The notes under the pieces were generated by a model. It worked only from the letters and a program-made list of their open reading frames with translations. It did not search any database and was not told where the DNA came from. A stretch of DNA of 64,000 nt from Luidia sarsii (Eukaryota > Echinodermata > Asteroidea > Paxillosida > Luidiidae): assembly GCA_949987565.1 (NCBI GenBank), contig OX465115.1, positions 10,821,555 through 10,885,554 on the forward strand, read 5' to 3'. Numbering within the stretch: position 1 is the first letter of the stretch; each line of letters begins with the position of its first letter. Below, in pieces: positions 11,580-24,399 of this stretch. The translations under genes and the position numbers were made by a program.

Positions 11580-13200
11580 GTTTGGAATGTCCCGGTCAGT
11601 CCCCAAGGACAATCAATAATAACCCTTGTCAAGTTTTGTGGGGTGGTAAGGTATTGCTATCACAAATCTTTAGAGAAGCGATATAGTAGCTCAGAAATAT
11701 AAAAAAAAACGCATTTATACCTACCAGTAAAAGTTACTCAAAGAATTTGTGATGTTCGAAAGCTCGCCTTGCTGCACATTATGCCCTTTGAAGTTTTGAA
11801 TAATTTGTGTCCTATAATACGCAGTGTGTTAAATAATGCGATAGCGAGTTTATTCAAATTATAATTAAGCATCATTATCCATTACAATACATTGGACATC
11901 TCGAGGCGGGTAGGTGTTATCCATCCTCATTCTTTGGAAGACAGAATATTCTTTGAGGGCTGAAGAAACATTCTTTAAGGTTTGGATATGAGTGAGCGAT
12001 GCTTTGGTGCATTTCTGGCAGGACCTTTGCAAACATGGAAAACCATTCGAATACAACCTGTCCTCGCCGGACAGTGTTCTAAAAACTAATTCAGTATGCA
12101 TCGACCATGATACAGCTATCCTTAGCTATTAAATTGGTTCTGCCTAAAATGTGCGATTGTATTAACAAAGATGCTTTATAGATTTTATAGCGGTTCACGT
12201 TCGGCGAAAATATTATAATAGTTTTCTCCCAAGCAGCATGTACATAATGTGCATAACTTAATAAACAGACTTTACATTTGTATACAAGTATTAAGTGTGC
12301 ATTAGTATTGTACATGCGATAATGATGATGTGGCCTTAGATATCGCTCGTATTACAAGCCAAGGTATTTGCAGATGTATTAGGATGATTTTTTGTCTATA
12401 ATACTTAATAGTACATGTATACACAAATGGGTTAAACGGCAAATTATTTGACCCAAATGGAAATATCAAACACATATAAGGCAGAATGCTTTTGAGAAAG
12501 GACCTGCGGGGATGAAAACGTGATTCACTGCACATTTCCGAGATTTATGGCTAAATAATTCAAATGCCAAATCGTTGCTGTATTTTTGTTCAAATATTTT
12601 TTTAAAGACGTCATATTTTTACTAATTAAAATGTATAGGCCCTGTGTGTTTTTAGAAGGATGGCATTAAATGGCTTCGAATTAACCCGTATGACAAATAC
12701 AAGGTATATATGTAATTAAATTTGTGCTGAGATATTTATACATGTTTATCCATACTAATAAAACGCCAAATATTTTCCCACAGTTGGTGACTCAATTATA
12801 TTATTTACTCTTTGTGTGTTGGGGTGATTCTTTGATCAAACCAGTCGCATATAACGCTCTTAAGTAAGAGTGCTGATTTGTTGATCACTGTTGGTTGGAA
12901 GTGTTGATTTGTCGGTTGGTCAATGGTTGAAATATTATTTTGTTCTTCCATTGCATCATACTCATTCACCTTATGGGAATACAGTGGCATAGTAGGTGAT
13001 TACCGTAACCTGTGTTTCATCATGTTTAAACGAAATATTTTCAACACAGCCTATGAATTAGATTTAAAAGTTTGGAAGGCTTCCGCTGTACATTTTGCAG
13101 CGGGTTGCTTAATTGTCATTCGTATTTTAGACATCATGCACACCTATAGCCCTTAGCCAAACAAGAAGTACTAGGACAATGTAACAGGCTAAATACAGAC
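11580..13200. other. Intergenic, no gene seen
   Basis: AT-rich spacer with only short chance open frames. No repeat that I could match elsewhere in the window. Confidence 0.6.
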
Positions 13201-13214
13201 GAAGAGAGTTGTTA

Positions 13215-15460
13215 TATCAGCCGTGCCAAGCACGCCGACTGTAATTGTCGACTTTCTTTCTTCATCCGTGCAAACGCTCACAAGAAATGCAACATCTTCC
13301 AAACTCCTTAGCCGATTTCAGTAAAATTTTAACAGGATCCATCTTGTCCGGAATCTTATTTGTAGTGACTACCATAATGTGGCCAGTGGTCACTTAGTGG
13401 TCACTTGTGGTCATTTTCACCTAAAATACTTCTTCTTATTCTACAACCTTGGTCAAATTATTGTTCACAGAACATTGAAAGTGGTCGCTATATGGTCGCT
13501 AGTTATCATTTAGTACGAAATGAACAAAATATACTTTAATCGTGGTCCAGATGTCAAACCTGGTCAGTGACATCTCTGGACCAAACCTCAAGAAAGTTGT
13601 TTATAGAATTTTGGCCAGTGGTTACATAATGGTCACTATACATGTTGTAGTAATTTTTTTCGAAATTGCAATAAAATATTCCCCCGCACTCATGGTCCAA
13701 TTACTATCAAAATTCATCGTTTACAGCTTTGGAGTAAGCCTCAGAATCTGGCCACTGGTCACCTAATGTTCATCAAGAAAAACAATCTTTCATAGGTGAC
13801 GTCGAATACTCGCCAGTGTTGCAATATCTATCGGTATTTTTCACCCTCCTTTGTCGATGTCAGCTACATCATGACACCGTCTTTCTTGACACAATTCCTG
13901 TCCGAAATTTTACCATTGCTCACTTGTGGTCTTGTGCTAAAAATAATTTTTCACCACCGTCATTACTCAATGTCAAGTTAGGGTGGTTATATCTTTGGAG
14001 AAAACATTTATGATCACCTAATGGTCAGTTGGGGTATTTCTTCTTCAAATTGATTGTAATTGATTTCGTGTTAATTTGGAACATATCTTCATGCTTAAAA
14101 TGTGGCCCTATTTGGCTGTATAAGTAGAGGGGTCCATCCTAAAATCGTTGCAAAAATTCGGCTTTGATGGCTTCATATTTTGGAGTTTTGTCTAACGAAT
14201 ACAATTTCAAATTCATGGAAAGTAACAAAGATGCCTTTTCATAGGCATTTCTTCCTTACCTGTTGCGAGCGAGATATCCATGTCGTCCGCACGTTAAGCG
14301 GATAGCAAGTCATTTTTTTCACATTATTTTTTAGGGGAATTATTGAAGGAATTCGTCATCGTCACAATGCCAACAAAGCATGCAGATGAGACCGGAAGAA
14401 ATGGTCAAGATCAGTGAAATTGTGAGTAGAACTTTTTTTTCATTTATGGGTACTGTTAGAACCGGCACGGCTTTCACGTCTCGTGTTGTAGATATTGGCC
14501 TCTCATTATTATACGAGGTGAAACGAAAGAAGACATATCTATTTATTTTAAATAGATATCTATTTATATTTATACTCGCGAGGAAGTATATGAATCTACT
14601 GAAAGAAAGTTATTTCTTTTTGCATAACTCAAACAGACAAAACTGGCTAGGAAGTTTTGAAAAATATTGAAATAGAGGAAAGGGAATTTGAACTTGATAA
14701 GGACACAAGACGTACCAGCGCTCTTACAATCTGAGCTTTTCAGCCCTTAGATGGTGGCCTTCCCCAATAATCAACTAGTCTTTGCCGGGTCGGGGCGCCA
14801 GCCAGAAGCATTCAACCTTTCACTGCCCTATGGTATATCTCCAGGAATCAGGCAACTTTGGCTCAATTCAAGTCAAACAAAAGAAGGAAGAACTCTCTAG
14901 GGCCTAAGAATTTACATGTTTTGAACAGTTTTGAAAAAAAATAAAAAAATAATATTTTGACTGGCCCGGAACTTGAACCACTTGAACCTCTGTTAGATTT
15001 TTAACAGAGTAGCGCATGTTTGTTGGATGTTATAATGATACCAACAACATCGGATTCAAAACTTGGAGTTAGGGAATCAGGTCGCCAATTGAGGAAAAAC
15101 AAGTTCAGCGAGTAGACAGGAAGGACCTGTCACATACCGGGGTAGCAGTCAATGGGGAAATGACCGTGGGTCTGGAGTTCACTATCACATGCACGTGGAC
15201 CGAGCTCAGCGATACCTCACAGTTTCATGCTCGCTGCAAAAGAGACAGCAGGAAACCGTGATTTGTCCGGCTGTACCCCGGACCTTCTGGGAAAGAGTGC
15301 TGCCGGGAGGGGGGATCAGACCCGATCCGCGTGCTAGTGAGCATTACTGAAAGAAAGAGAAACGGGCTAAAGAAAATGAAATGATTTGGGATCTAATTTC
15401 ATTCGCTTTGCTACTTTATTATTTTCATTTTATAACCAGGGAAATCATTATAATCGACCA
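13215..15460. repeat. Paralogous block, copy 1 (second copy at 36575-38300)
   Basis: Order and sequence match 36575-38300 in the same orientation. Landmarks are CACAAGAAATGCAA, many GTGGTCAC/GGTCACTT words, GGGGAATTATTGAAGGAAT, GTTAGAACCGGCACGG, and a strongly conserved end (about 15155-15320). The part before 14300 is itself a set of degenerate subrepeats around 'ccagtggtcacctaatgg'. About 640 bases (near 14515-15150) are absent from copy 2 and look like an insertion carrying SINE sequence. I see no intact gene. Confidence 0.7.
14640..14990 (-). repeat. SINE sequence in the insertion of block copy 1
   Basis: It contains the same tRNA-like words as the copies near 3300 and 27650 (TACCAGCGCTCTTACAATCT, AGCCCTTAGATGGTGGCC, TTTGCCGGG). 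It sits within the segment missing from the second block copy. Confidence 0.55.
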
Positions 15461-15879
15461 CATATAGGTATTGTTCAGAAAATTCGTTTAGATCTCGGGA
15501 TGAGACGTAGACGTAAACGATTTCTTTGACTCTTTTCTCCAAAAATACAGCATTTTAGGCAGAAATATTTCAGTGCGAGGGTCTACCATAAACATCTTCA
15601 AACATGTAAATTTGTGAACATTCCTGTTTTTCGATCTTACCAATATTGTGTGTAGGGGCCTTGAAATCTATATACACTTGAGCATCGGAAAATGAAACCA
15701 TGTTCCTGAATCCCGGATTACTGTAATTTCTTTTGAAACACGCTTATTTGTTCCCCATTTCCAATTCTCTGGTTCTGTGGATTTCAAGTCGGTCAATTTC
15801 ATCCACTATTCATATTATTCGTTGAACTATGCTTGAGGTCAGAAGATACTCTGAAAAAAAGAAGGGAATGTTTATTTTA

Positions 15880-16230
15880 TACCTAATGTAGGCCCTCTTC
15901 GCATCGTTTGGATCAAATTTGCGAAGGTAGAAAAAAAAGTTGACACTACCGGGATTCGAACCCATACTCCATTCCTACCCCTAAAACGCACGTGCATTTT
16001 TTGTGCACAAAATTTAATTATTAATCCCTCTGCCTTTGAGAAAGGTCCTGCTAGGATCGAAACGTCAGGCCCACTAAATTTTAAAGTCTATGTAAATTTT
16101 AAAAAATGGTCAATTGGTTCTAAACCGAGGATTTGGTATGTCTAGCACAATAGCTAACTGCCAACCCAATTTTGAGAAGATTGATCAATGGCTAATAATA
16201 TTATGTGCTTTAAAATCACGCATTTTGATG
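15880..16230 (+). repeat. Dispersed repeat with hairpin-GAAACGTC motif, copy 1
   Basis: It contains GGGATTCGAACCC (a B-box complement), a GTGCACAAAA segment, GAGAAAGGTCCTGCTAGGAT then CGAAACGTCAGGCCCACTAA, and a tail with ATTTGGTATGTCTAGCACAA. The same order recurs at 35690-36125 and in reverse at 25290-25600. Confidence 0.7.
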
Positions 16231-16239
16231 ACGTCATGA

Positions 16240-18130
16240 TTGCGTAATGACATTTTGAACCCAGAGGGTGTTTCTAAAGCATTATCCCCAATCAATAAAA
16301 AAAAAATATGTTGGCCAAATATGCTCAATACTGTAATATATCGCTGTATATACAGCGACTCACCTAGCACTGTGAAATGATTGTAATATGCAAATGTATA
16401 CGTATTTGCGCAGTGAACAGAACATAAATACATGATGCACTGTAAATAATACTATTTTGATGTACTCGTAGCTAGTTCAACCATGGTACATGCATGTACC
16501 TCCATGGTTCAACTGAGTTGTGTTCACACGCCCACTTGCACGTAAAGAGCCTTTCCGGGCCGAAGCCAGCCTCCGTATTCACAACGATACCGGATTGTAG
16601 AGTATTGTTCGCCGATCTCTCCTGCACACGATTCAAAAAGCAGATAGCATGATTTTTACTAGGTACAGTAACTTTAGCCCTTTTAATCCTTTTTAATTTT
16701 TTTTATTTAGATCGTCAATCGAAATCCAAAAGTGTAAAGAAGAGTTAAAAAGGGCTAAAGTTATTGTAGCTAGATTTTTAACATAACATCCCCTCTCCCA
16801 AACAATAATGAAAAGCGTTGGAAACTTGATCGGAAATGAAGTACTAGAAATGGAGGTCATGAAATGACTCATGATGTAATATACCCGGCTGTTCTGTTTC
16901 CCCATTATATTTACAGTACAGTTCCGAGTCCTCAACAGATCTCTGCCATATTGTATGTTTATCGTGACAACGAATAGGGGAAACTTATTGTCCGACTTAT
17001 TTCTGATTGGCTAAAAAATATCCTGAAGACTTGCTGTCAAGAGAGGGCGTCCTTGATTGTTTCGTTACACGTTGCTAGCTGTACACTAACAATTCTCCAA
17101 AGGCCACAGTGAAAAACCTCGCGGGGTTTACGTTGTTTAAGGCTCATGATCACTTTAACGTTACTGAAAAAAAATAAAAAAGATTCCCGAAAGACATCTG
17201 GTCTCACCGTTTCATTGCGAAAAGTGAATTATTTTATTATCGACGTCTTATAAATACTTATAACTAGCATGTTTCTTGTCCACAGGTCACAGTCCTATTG
17301 AAAGGGGGAAATATAATGTTTGTTTTTAAGAAATAGAATATAGGAGACTGAATCAATAATAATGACAATGTAAATTATATTTAGTAGGGAGAGTGCTTTG
17401 ACTACACATTTATTGTCAAACTGATCAAATTCAATATCCCTTCAAATAAACAAAGGCCTACTATTCACCGATCATGCGGAATCATTATCTTCCCTTTGTA
17501 TTTGAATACATTTAAGTATATTTTTCTTGTTTTCCATAAATCACGCCCATTAATTTTACGATTTCACTCTATAACGATTTTAACATTTTACAGACACCAT
17601 TTTTTAACACTTTATATCATTCACCATGGACAACACAATAATGATTGTATCAGCTTACACTATTTATGTGTTGTTAAAGTTACACCAACGCTATCAAGTA
17701 AATGGAAAAGATAAGCTAATATCTTATGGATCTTCCATAAATTATCCCCATTAATTTTACGATTTCACTCTTTAACGATTTGTACATTTTAGCTCCACAT
17801 CATTTTTAACAAGTTTACACCACTAACAGTTGACAACACAAAAATGTCTATCAACTTGCACTATTAATGTGTTGTTAAGGTTACACCAACGCTATCAAGT
17901 CAATGGAAAGAATAAGGTGATATTCAATGGACTGGATACCCACCTAAAATCAGTTTTGAGTTTTGAGTTGCACTTCATTATAAGCTATTGCTTTATCATA
18001 TATAATAACATGATGTTTTCGTCGAAGATAATGCAATTCAATGATGCTTTTCCCTGGCCGACGTTTTGCCATTATCTTCAGGCGAGCAATTTCCCACAAA
18101 TGAGCTGATCCTACGCGAAACGCTGACGGC
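16240..18130. other. Intergenic, no gene seen
   Basis: AT-rich spacer with a small CCATGG/TACATGCATGTA hairpin near 16483-16515. At 17510-17910 there is a local doubled segment around 'ATTAATTTTACGATTTCACTC' followed by 'GTGTTGTTAAxGTTACACCA'. No supported coding region. Confidence 0.55.
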
Positions 18131-18179
18131 ACCCGGGTCACTGCTCCTTGGCCCTCTGTAGTAAGCCTGCTCTCGATGC

Positions 18180-18320
18180 CCAGAGAAAGACCAGCCAGGC
18201 GGGCACCAGCCAGACGGGCACCAGCCAGCTTCGAGCAATAGCCAGACAGGCAATAAACAGACGGGCACCAGCCAGACGAGCACAGGGCAGACGGGCAAAA
18301 GCCAGATGGGCACCAGACGC
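18180..18320. repeat. Minisatellite of about 15 bp (ACCAGCCAGACGGGC)
   Basis: About nine imperfect units of ACCAGCCAGACGGGC and relatives (ATAGCCAGACAGGC, AAAGCCAGATGGGC). The unit is a multiple of three, so both strands show open frames that need not be real. Confidence 0.8.
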
Positions 18321-19126
18321 GGACGGAAGGGACATACTTGGAAGTTACACCGAAAAGAAAGGAGGCTGCAATGCTCGCGATTCCACGATCATATGAAACC
18401 AGCGAGGATGGACAGCTGATGAACGAATTACTAAAGGTAATTAATATTATTCATTCCATTCAATATAAGGTTCTAAATACTCTCAACGGACCTGAATATA
18501 CATGCACAATATATGTGATAGGGGAATCCGTTTTGATATTTATTACGCGACGTTTGTTTATTTAAATATAAATATGGATCTAAAAAATACCTAAATCATC
18601 GAGTCCCTTATGTCATTTGATTTAGAGATATGGATCAATATTTAAATAAACTGTATATCTTATTATTTAAAACATTTCAACAAAAATTCGTCTCAATGAA
18701 ATCGTCATTGCCCCCAAACTGGAAACAAATTAGAGGTAATATATGTAGGCCCTATTAGTGATACATGTTTCTCTAAATAACATTAAATACCGTCGCGTAA
18801 GTGCCAAATGATCAAAGTATGATCTGTTGGCAAGAGTAAATTAAGGTTTCATGTAGGCCTATTTGAGTTTGTATTCTAGTGCAATGAAAGCATCTTAGCA
18901 GAAACAGTTTCGTGCGCTAGTAGCCTGACCTTACCTTGAGATGTTCACCGAAAAAGCTTCACATTATTACAGAAACACTTAACAAATTTGCTAACATCAA
19001 ATGCAAGTTTAACACTTAATAGTCGCTTAATTATATCAGCCTAAAGTTACTAATTTCAGCCGTTAGTGATACATGTATTTGGTACGTTGGTGTGTTTGAG
19101 AGGCGAGAGCTGGTTGGCTGGCCATC

Positions 19127-22100
19127 TCATCCCGTCAGCTTTTCCTTCCACAAGGTCAGCACGCGCTTGTTACAGACGAAGGCCAGGCAAAGAAGCACCC
19201 CCTGGAGGGAGTTGAGAACGATGAAGGGATACCAGAAGAACTGGATGCCCGAGAAGGAGGCTACGAACCCGAAGATCCAAGTGAAGCCCATGATGGCGGT
19301 CAGCTGAATAGGAGAAAGCAAACATGAAAGACATAGGATTCATTAAAACTTGTTATGAAAAGCGTTGCTTGAAGCCATTGATGAGGGAAAGCTGTCTACG
19401 CCCGATCCAAATTACGGACAGGCTGGAAAATTATCAAATGTTGAACAAGGAACGGGGTCCCCTATAGGGGACTGAATAATGAATAATGGATGATAAGGTG
19501 GTTTTCCTAATAGGGGCATGTTTTTGTCTTGGACACTCTTTCTTAGAACAGTGACCATACCCATGATGTCATAGGAGACCTTGAAATGCCTATGGGGTTG
19601 GTCACTACCGGACTTGGTCCACAGGTGCATGGCTGGGGTGAAGATTGGGGACTGGAATTAGGGCTTACAATAGTTTCCTTCACGCTCACCTTGAGATAGA
19701 GGATGAGATCTGTGCGACTCCTAGAGGCAGCATCACCTTGGCCCTGGGTGACATTCATCTTCTCTGACGCCCTTCTCGTCTTCATCACACCGGCGACGGT
19801 CAGTGAGAACAGGACCGCGTTAGAGCAGAGGACCGCAATAACGGGAACGCCGAAGGTCACCAGGTTGGTCATCCCGCCACCGATCCAGCACGCATGCTCA
19901 GAAGCGTAGTGGACGTCCAAATCCACGCAGTCGCAGAAGCTCAGGAACGCACAGACGCCAACGATGACGGCTGGCGCGCCCAGGCCGTAGAGGGCGTAGT
20001 AGAGGACTGACCTGGTGTTGGGGTCATTTAATTTGGTGCCAATGCCGAAAGTACGATAGATGTCAATGGCCAGGGTGTTCATCCAGAAGAACGCAGAGAG
20101 CCAGAAATAATGGGAGCTGATCGCAAAGGTGACGCACAGAGCAAAGTCGTCAGTTCTGTCCGAACCTGAAACGAGTAGAATACAAAGAAGGTTCTGCAGG
20201 AAACATTTCATTTCGGAAAACTATTCGGCTTTCATGTCCTGTTGTTCATACACGAACTAACATTTAGAAGAAGAAAAAACAGATTCACCGGAAAGGTATC
20301 CCGATTTAAATTTGATGATACTTTTGTAGAGTATAGCAATATACAGCAAATGAATCTATGCTGACGTTTAACCCTCAATTTAGTGTTCGAAATCTACATA
20401 CCTATCATTATCGCCAACTGAGCGAAGAAGAGAGTCGATACCAGACACATCACAGACTTGCCGGCTGCATTTCGTCGAAGAGTCGGGAACGCGACGTACG
20501 TTGCAAATGTGACAACGACGCCAATCAGCGACAGACTGCTCCCAGAAACTGTCAAACCAATTTGAAGCTTGTTCCAAAAATCGTCCGCTGGAGAATTGAC
20601 TGCTGGGAGGAAGTTACAAATCTCAGCGTCGCCATTGCCAGTAAGTCGGAATTCGTGTCTCTTCAGCACACGGTCGAAATGGGTTAAGTTTACAGAATCG
20701 TTGAGGTGGCCTGACATCACGAAGTCTTCCTTAGAAATCGTCAAAAGAGGGCAGGCGAGATCGAAGCAAGAGACATTTTCGCCGACGGAGAAGTTACCGG
20801 AAACCACATCATAGACGTAGATAAGTCGAGACACTGAGACCGTCTTCACTCCGTCGTCAGAGTCTTCTGTTTTGTTGGGGTACTCACTGCAGACACCTGA
20901 TATGATGAAGTTGTCTATAGCGATCATATGGGTCCACGCCCCAGATTGGAAGCACTTTCCGGTCGACATTTTGCTTTCTTCAGTGAGGTGTTCAGTAGAT
21001 GCCTTGGTACCGTCAAAAGACACATTAACAACACAAGCAAATACAGAACCTGCTCCACATGCTTGAACATTTGTCAAGAAGACATTACCCATAGTGCATG
21101 CCCACGTGATGTTTTGGTTTTCACAATATGTAACAATCTTTTCGTCTGGATCGTTTCTTGTACAGACAGAAATGGTCGATAAATAGTCACCAGCGGCTTT
21201 GCTTGCAACTTCTTCCCACATTTCCTCAGCGTTCTGCCCGTCAGTTCCATCCTTAAAACTGCCGGTCACCGTCAGCGACACCTTAACGTTCACCGGAGGA
21301 TGGATCGGGTCGCTTTCTTGAAGCCTGGGGCACCTCATACCATTTTCCAAACGAAAACCGCGAGGACAAGTCAAATCTCGACAAAGATCGTTGTACGGGT
21401 CGTAGATTTGGTTTTCTGTACACGATGAGCTACCGACTATTGAGCCACCACCCGTTGTAAGCCCGTCTACGCTTGTGTGGTCGGAGAAAATCAACAGTGT
21501 AGCCATAGAATTTGGCCCAAAAGACCCATTCTCATCCATTGGCTCAATCATATAACCACAGTACAAAAACCAGACATCGGCTGTGAGAATCGCCGATTGA
21601 TTGCACTGGTAGCATGCCAGATTTCTGTAACTTTTGCCGTCGATTCCGATTGGAGCAAGAAGCTGGGTGCACAAGGCTTGGATGTCAGGAGGGCTGGATG
21701 GGCAAGTGACTGGATCTAAAAGGACACATGCTCGAAGGGAGGAGGTCTCCAAATCGACCGAATAATATGTTCTGCTCACAAAGCCAGGTGGATTGAACTC
21801 TCTCAGAGCAGTTAACGTCTGCCCTGCAGTTTTCAACAAAACGCTGACGTTCAGAAAACGGAAGTCTCCATGCTCAAACTCCACATACGACACAGACCAG
21901 AAGCTGACGTCGCCGACCGGCACTCCGTGGCACAGTGCGCAGTAGACGTTCTTGTAGTGGCGTCCTCCCGGGCCCTCGACAGGAATGGCAGCCAGCCCGT
22001 CCGATCCGGCCGGTCCGTGGCACATCTCACGGATCGCCGGATCCCCGGACCAATCAGATGGGCAGATGGCCACCAGGATGTGACCTCTGCGCGGACGTGT

Positions 22101-22998
22101 GCTTCTCGGATCCATGTCAATCGTCTGGACGCACTCGGTGTATTCACCCTTTGACTCCATCTCATCTCCTGGGCTGACGGTCGATCCTGCTCCGTCGTTT
22201 GTTTGCTGACCGCAGAACTCCTCATAGTCGTGGCAGCAGTCGCCGTAAGTGGTGCAGAGAGGGTCACACTGGCAGTAGGCGATTCTCAGCCAGGGGAGCA
22301 GGTCGCAGTCATGTTGGCAGGTGTGGCGTTGAGTTATTTCCACCGGACAGGCGTAAACACAAGGAGCATCGGTAGGGACCGGGCTGGTCCGCTCGGCTGC
22401 CGGTGCTCGACTCGTGTAAGAGTCAGTTCCTGAAGGAGAATTGAAAGGGAAAGCAACAATTAAACACGATGCTCTTATGACCTTTTGAAACGTTTGTTAA
22501 AGGAACAAGCAAGGAAGCTAGCAAGCAAACAAACAAACAAACGTGCACCATAGCAAATATGCACGCTAACAGGCAATCAAGCAAATAAAAAATAAATAAA
22601 AAAACAAGTAGTACCTCTGGAGGATGGATCTAAAAAGATCATAAAATTATACGCTGGTTGCTCACCTTCAGTGCGAATATAATAACCACCATGATTGGAA
22701 ACCAGCTCACTTGGTATAGATTCATTGTAAATGTTTTCCCATGGAAGGTCATCCAATAGTCCGTGACCATCCAGCGGTAGGCATGTAAACGCGCCAATAA
22801 TGCATATGGGGTGATCCAGCTCAGCAATTCTGAATAATGGTCATTTGCAAGGCATCAAGCCCCTTTATATAGACGGCATTGTCATCTCTGTCCTTGACAG
22901 CCTACCCCGAGTAAAGCCTTACCTGTGGCGGGGCTGGTGTCTGATTCAGCGCATCCGAGGATTGCCGCGATGGCAAGCAGCACCGTGAAGGGCGCCAT
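19127..22998 (-). CDS. Somatomedin-B family-B seven-helix receptor, copy A
   Basis: Exons (minus strand): 22998-22923, 22429-20402, 20165-19690, 19303-19127, all with GT-AG borders and matching phases, giving 918 residues. A signal peptide (MAPFTVLLAIAAILGCA) leads to one somatomedin-B domain at about 63-98 (Cys pattern C-x3-C-x10-C-x-C-x3-C-x5-CC-x6-C, ending DCCHDYEEFC). A Cys-rich, N-glycosylation-rich ectodomain of about 550 residues follows. Helices lie near 649-673, 685-704, 711-737, 755-778, 799-824, 857-879 and 882-906. Family-B signs are ACWIGGG in loop 2 and MGFTWIFGF in helix 6. I see no canonical adhesion-GPCR GPS site, so it is closer to a Methuselah-like or divergent adhesion receptor. 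The ligand is unknown. The cytoplasmic tail is only about 12 residues because TGA follows KEKLTG; copy B reads on. The plasma membrane is the expected site. Confidence 0.85.
22666..22829 (-). other. Conserved exon-like block in intron 1 of receptor copy A
   Basis: Flanked by an acceptor (ATTATTCAG) and donor (AAG then GTGAGC), 164 bases. In the frame entering from exon 1 it is open (contains YRWMVTDYWMTFH), but its exit phase is 0 while exon 2 needs phase 1, so including it would run into an early stop in exon 2. Copy B has the counterpart at 33199-33476. It may be an alternative or poison exon, or a decayed exon. Confidence 0.35.
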
Positions 22999-22999
22999 C

Positions 23000-23700
23000 T
23001 CCCCTCTCTACTGCCACCCAGATGTATTAGGTGCAGTGACTGTGTAGGCCTACTCTATATAGTTGACTCTAGCTGTGGAGATGAGCCGGCAGAATGCAGA
23101 CAGGTTATACGGAGGCTGGCCCGAACCCGTCGGATGCATGCTCCGCGAATGGCGTCTCCGGGCGCCTTCCCCCACGTTTTATATACATGTAGGCCTACAG
23201 TATCCTGTGCGGAATTGCTATTTCGAGCTTTTATCTAATAACTTTTGGTCGCGGAAATTGTTTGCCATTATCTGGTTAGGCCCTATCACAACAACAACAA
23301 ATTAACGTAAGAAGGAACAAAGATGAACCATCTGAATTGCTTCGCTGATTGCGCTAGGATTGAAATGGCAATGATTGAAAAAGTTCTTCAATATCTTGAA
23401 GAGATTCTTTCTTCCGTCTTCTCCGTGAATTATAAGAGTTTGTATTCGTGGGAAACGTACTATGCGGCTCCGTCAGAAAGCCGCTGTACTTCTCTAATTG
23501 AAGCGCTCACTGTTTTGTCTTGGCTCTTTTCTGATGGAGGCTTTAAATCACTAGTGCTCACGACACTTCTCACAAACAATTCTTTAAATTCGATTACAGC
23601 CTCGTGTGGTATTCACTTAGAGCCTCCAGTAATCGATCTCCCGGCCTACGGCGCATTGGAAACAGTAAGCGTTATAGGATGAGCGACCTCTTGCGTAAAT
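23000..23700. repeat. Duplicated 5' flank of receptor copy A
   Basis: The sequence upstream of copy A matches 33886-34590 upstream of copy B almost base for base, with small indels. So the duplication unit included the promoter and at least 700 bases beyond it. Weaker matches (around CCCCTGAAAGTGGTC) continue to 24285 and 34742. Confidence 0.85.
23055..23062 (-). promoter_or_regulatory. TATA box of receptor copy A
   Basis: CTATATAG about 57 bases upstream of the start codon at 22998, which leaves room for a leader of about 30 bases. The same box stands at the same distance in copy B. Confidence 0.6.
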
Positions 23701-23844
23701 TCAATTCCTGTCGGAGACCTGCGCTTCAATGCACTGTGATGCACGCCCTGATAATGTACGCTATTTTCAATTCGAATTACCCTCCCCCACAGTTGTAGCT
23801 ATCTGCGTCTTCTGAAGAAGTGACTTGTTGGTGTCGTCCGTGTA

Positions 23845-24390
23845 GCGGTGGTGCAGTCACAACGAATAGACTTTCTGGCGGCTTACGTTGATTTCAGCAT
23901 CTACTTCCCAGGCACGCCGATTGGCTGGGAAGTCGTGGGGCTGGAGCGGAGGAGCATTGGGATTGGTCGTCGCTCCAGCCGGCTGGTTGGCCGGCTGGCG
24001 TTTCTTGTAACTTTTGGGGTTGGTCGGATGCCGTTGCCCTGTCTCCGACCGGCACAACATTTTGCGCAGACGGCCGCAACAGCACACCTGTACCTCCGAC
24101 TACTCTCGGAGCGCGGCTGAAACTTAGCTTTTTCAACGGATAGATTCCTGTGCCAAGAGTCCTGCTTGCTTGGGTCGCCATTTGGCCAAAAGGCAAGGCA
24201 GTGGACGTACATCAATGTCCCATCTCCGGCTCGGATCTCGTACATTTGCGTGGAGGTATCTGCCCCCTGAAAGTGGTCGTGGCCAGTGGTTTTCCCCTGG
24301 CATTTCAGGGTCCTGAGGTTACAAACCATTTCTGTTACTTGAGAACCAAGAATGTAAAACCACGGACATGATTGTGTAGTCAGACACATT
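23845..24390. other. GC-rich segment with overlapping open frames, no supported gene
   Basis: A 162-codon frame on the minus strand (24389-23901) and a 90-codon frame on the plus strand overlap. Neither has a signal peptide, domain or splice context that I recognise. CCGGCTGG palindromes at 23975-23998 raise the GC content. Copy B lacks most of this segment. Confidence 0.35.
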
Positions 24391-24399
24391 ATATTATAT

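Noticed and set aside
15155..15330. Small nuclear RNA or M61-type peptidase exon
   Set aside because: No match to U1, U2, U4 or U6 landmarks. The faint resemblance to an M61 N-terminal region is too weak, and differences between the two copies are mostly amino-acid changing.
18338..18436. Possible coding exon ending at a GTAATT donor
   Set aside because: A short open stretch follows the 15-bp minisatellite, but there is no acceptor, domain or partner exon that I can support.
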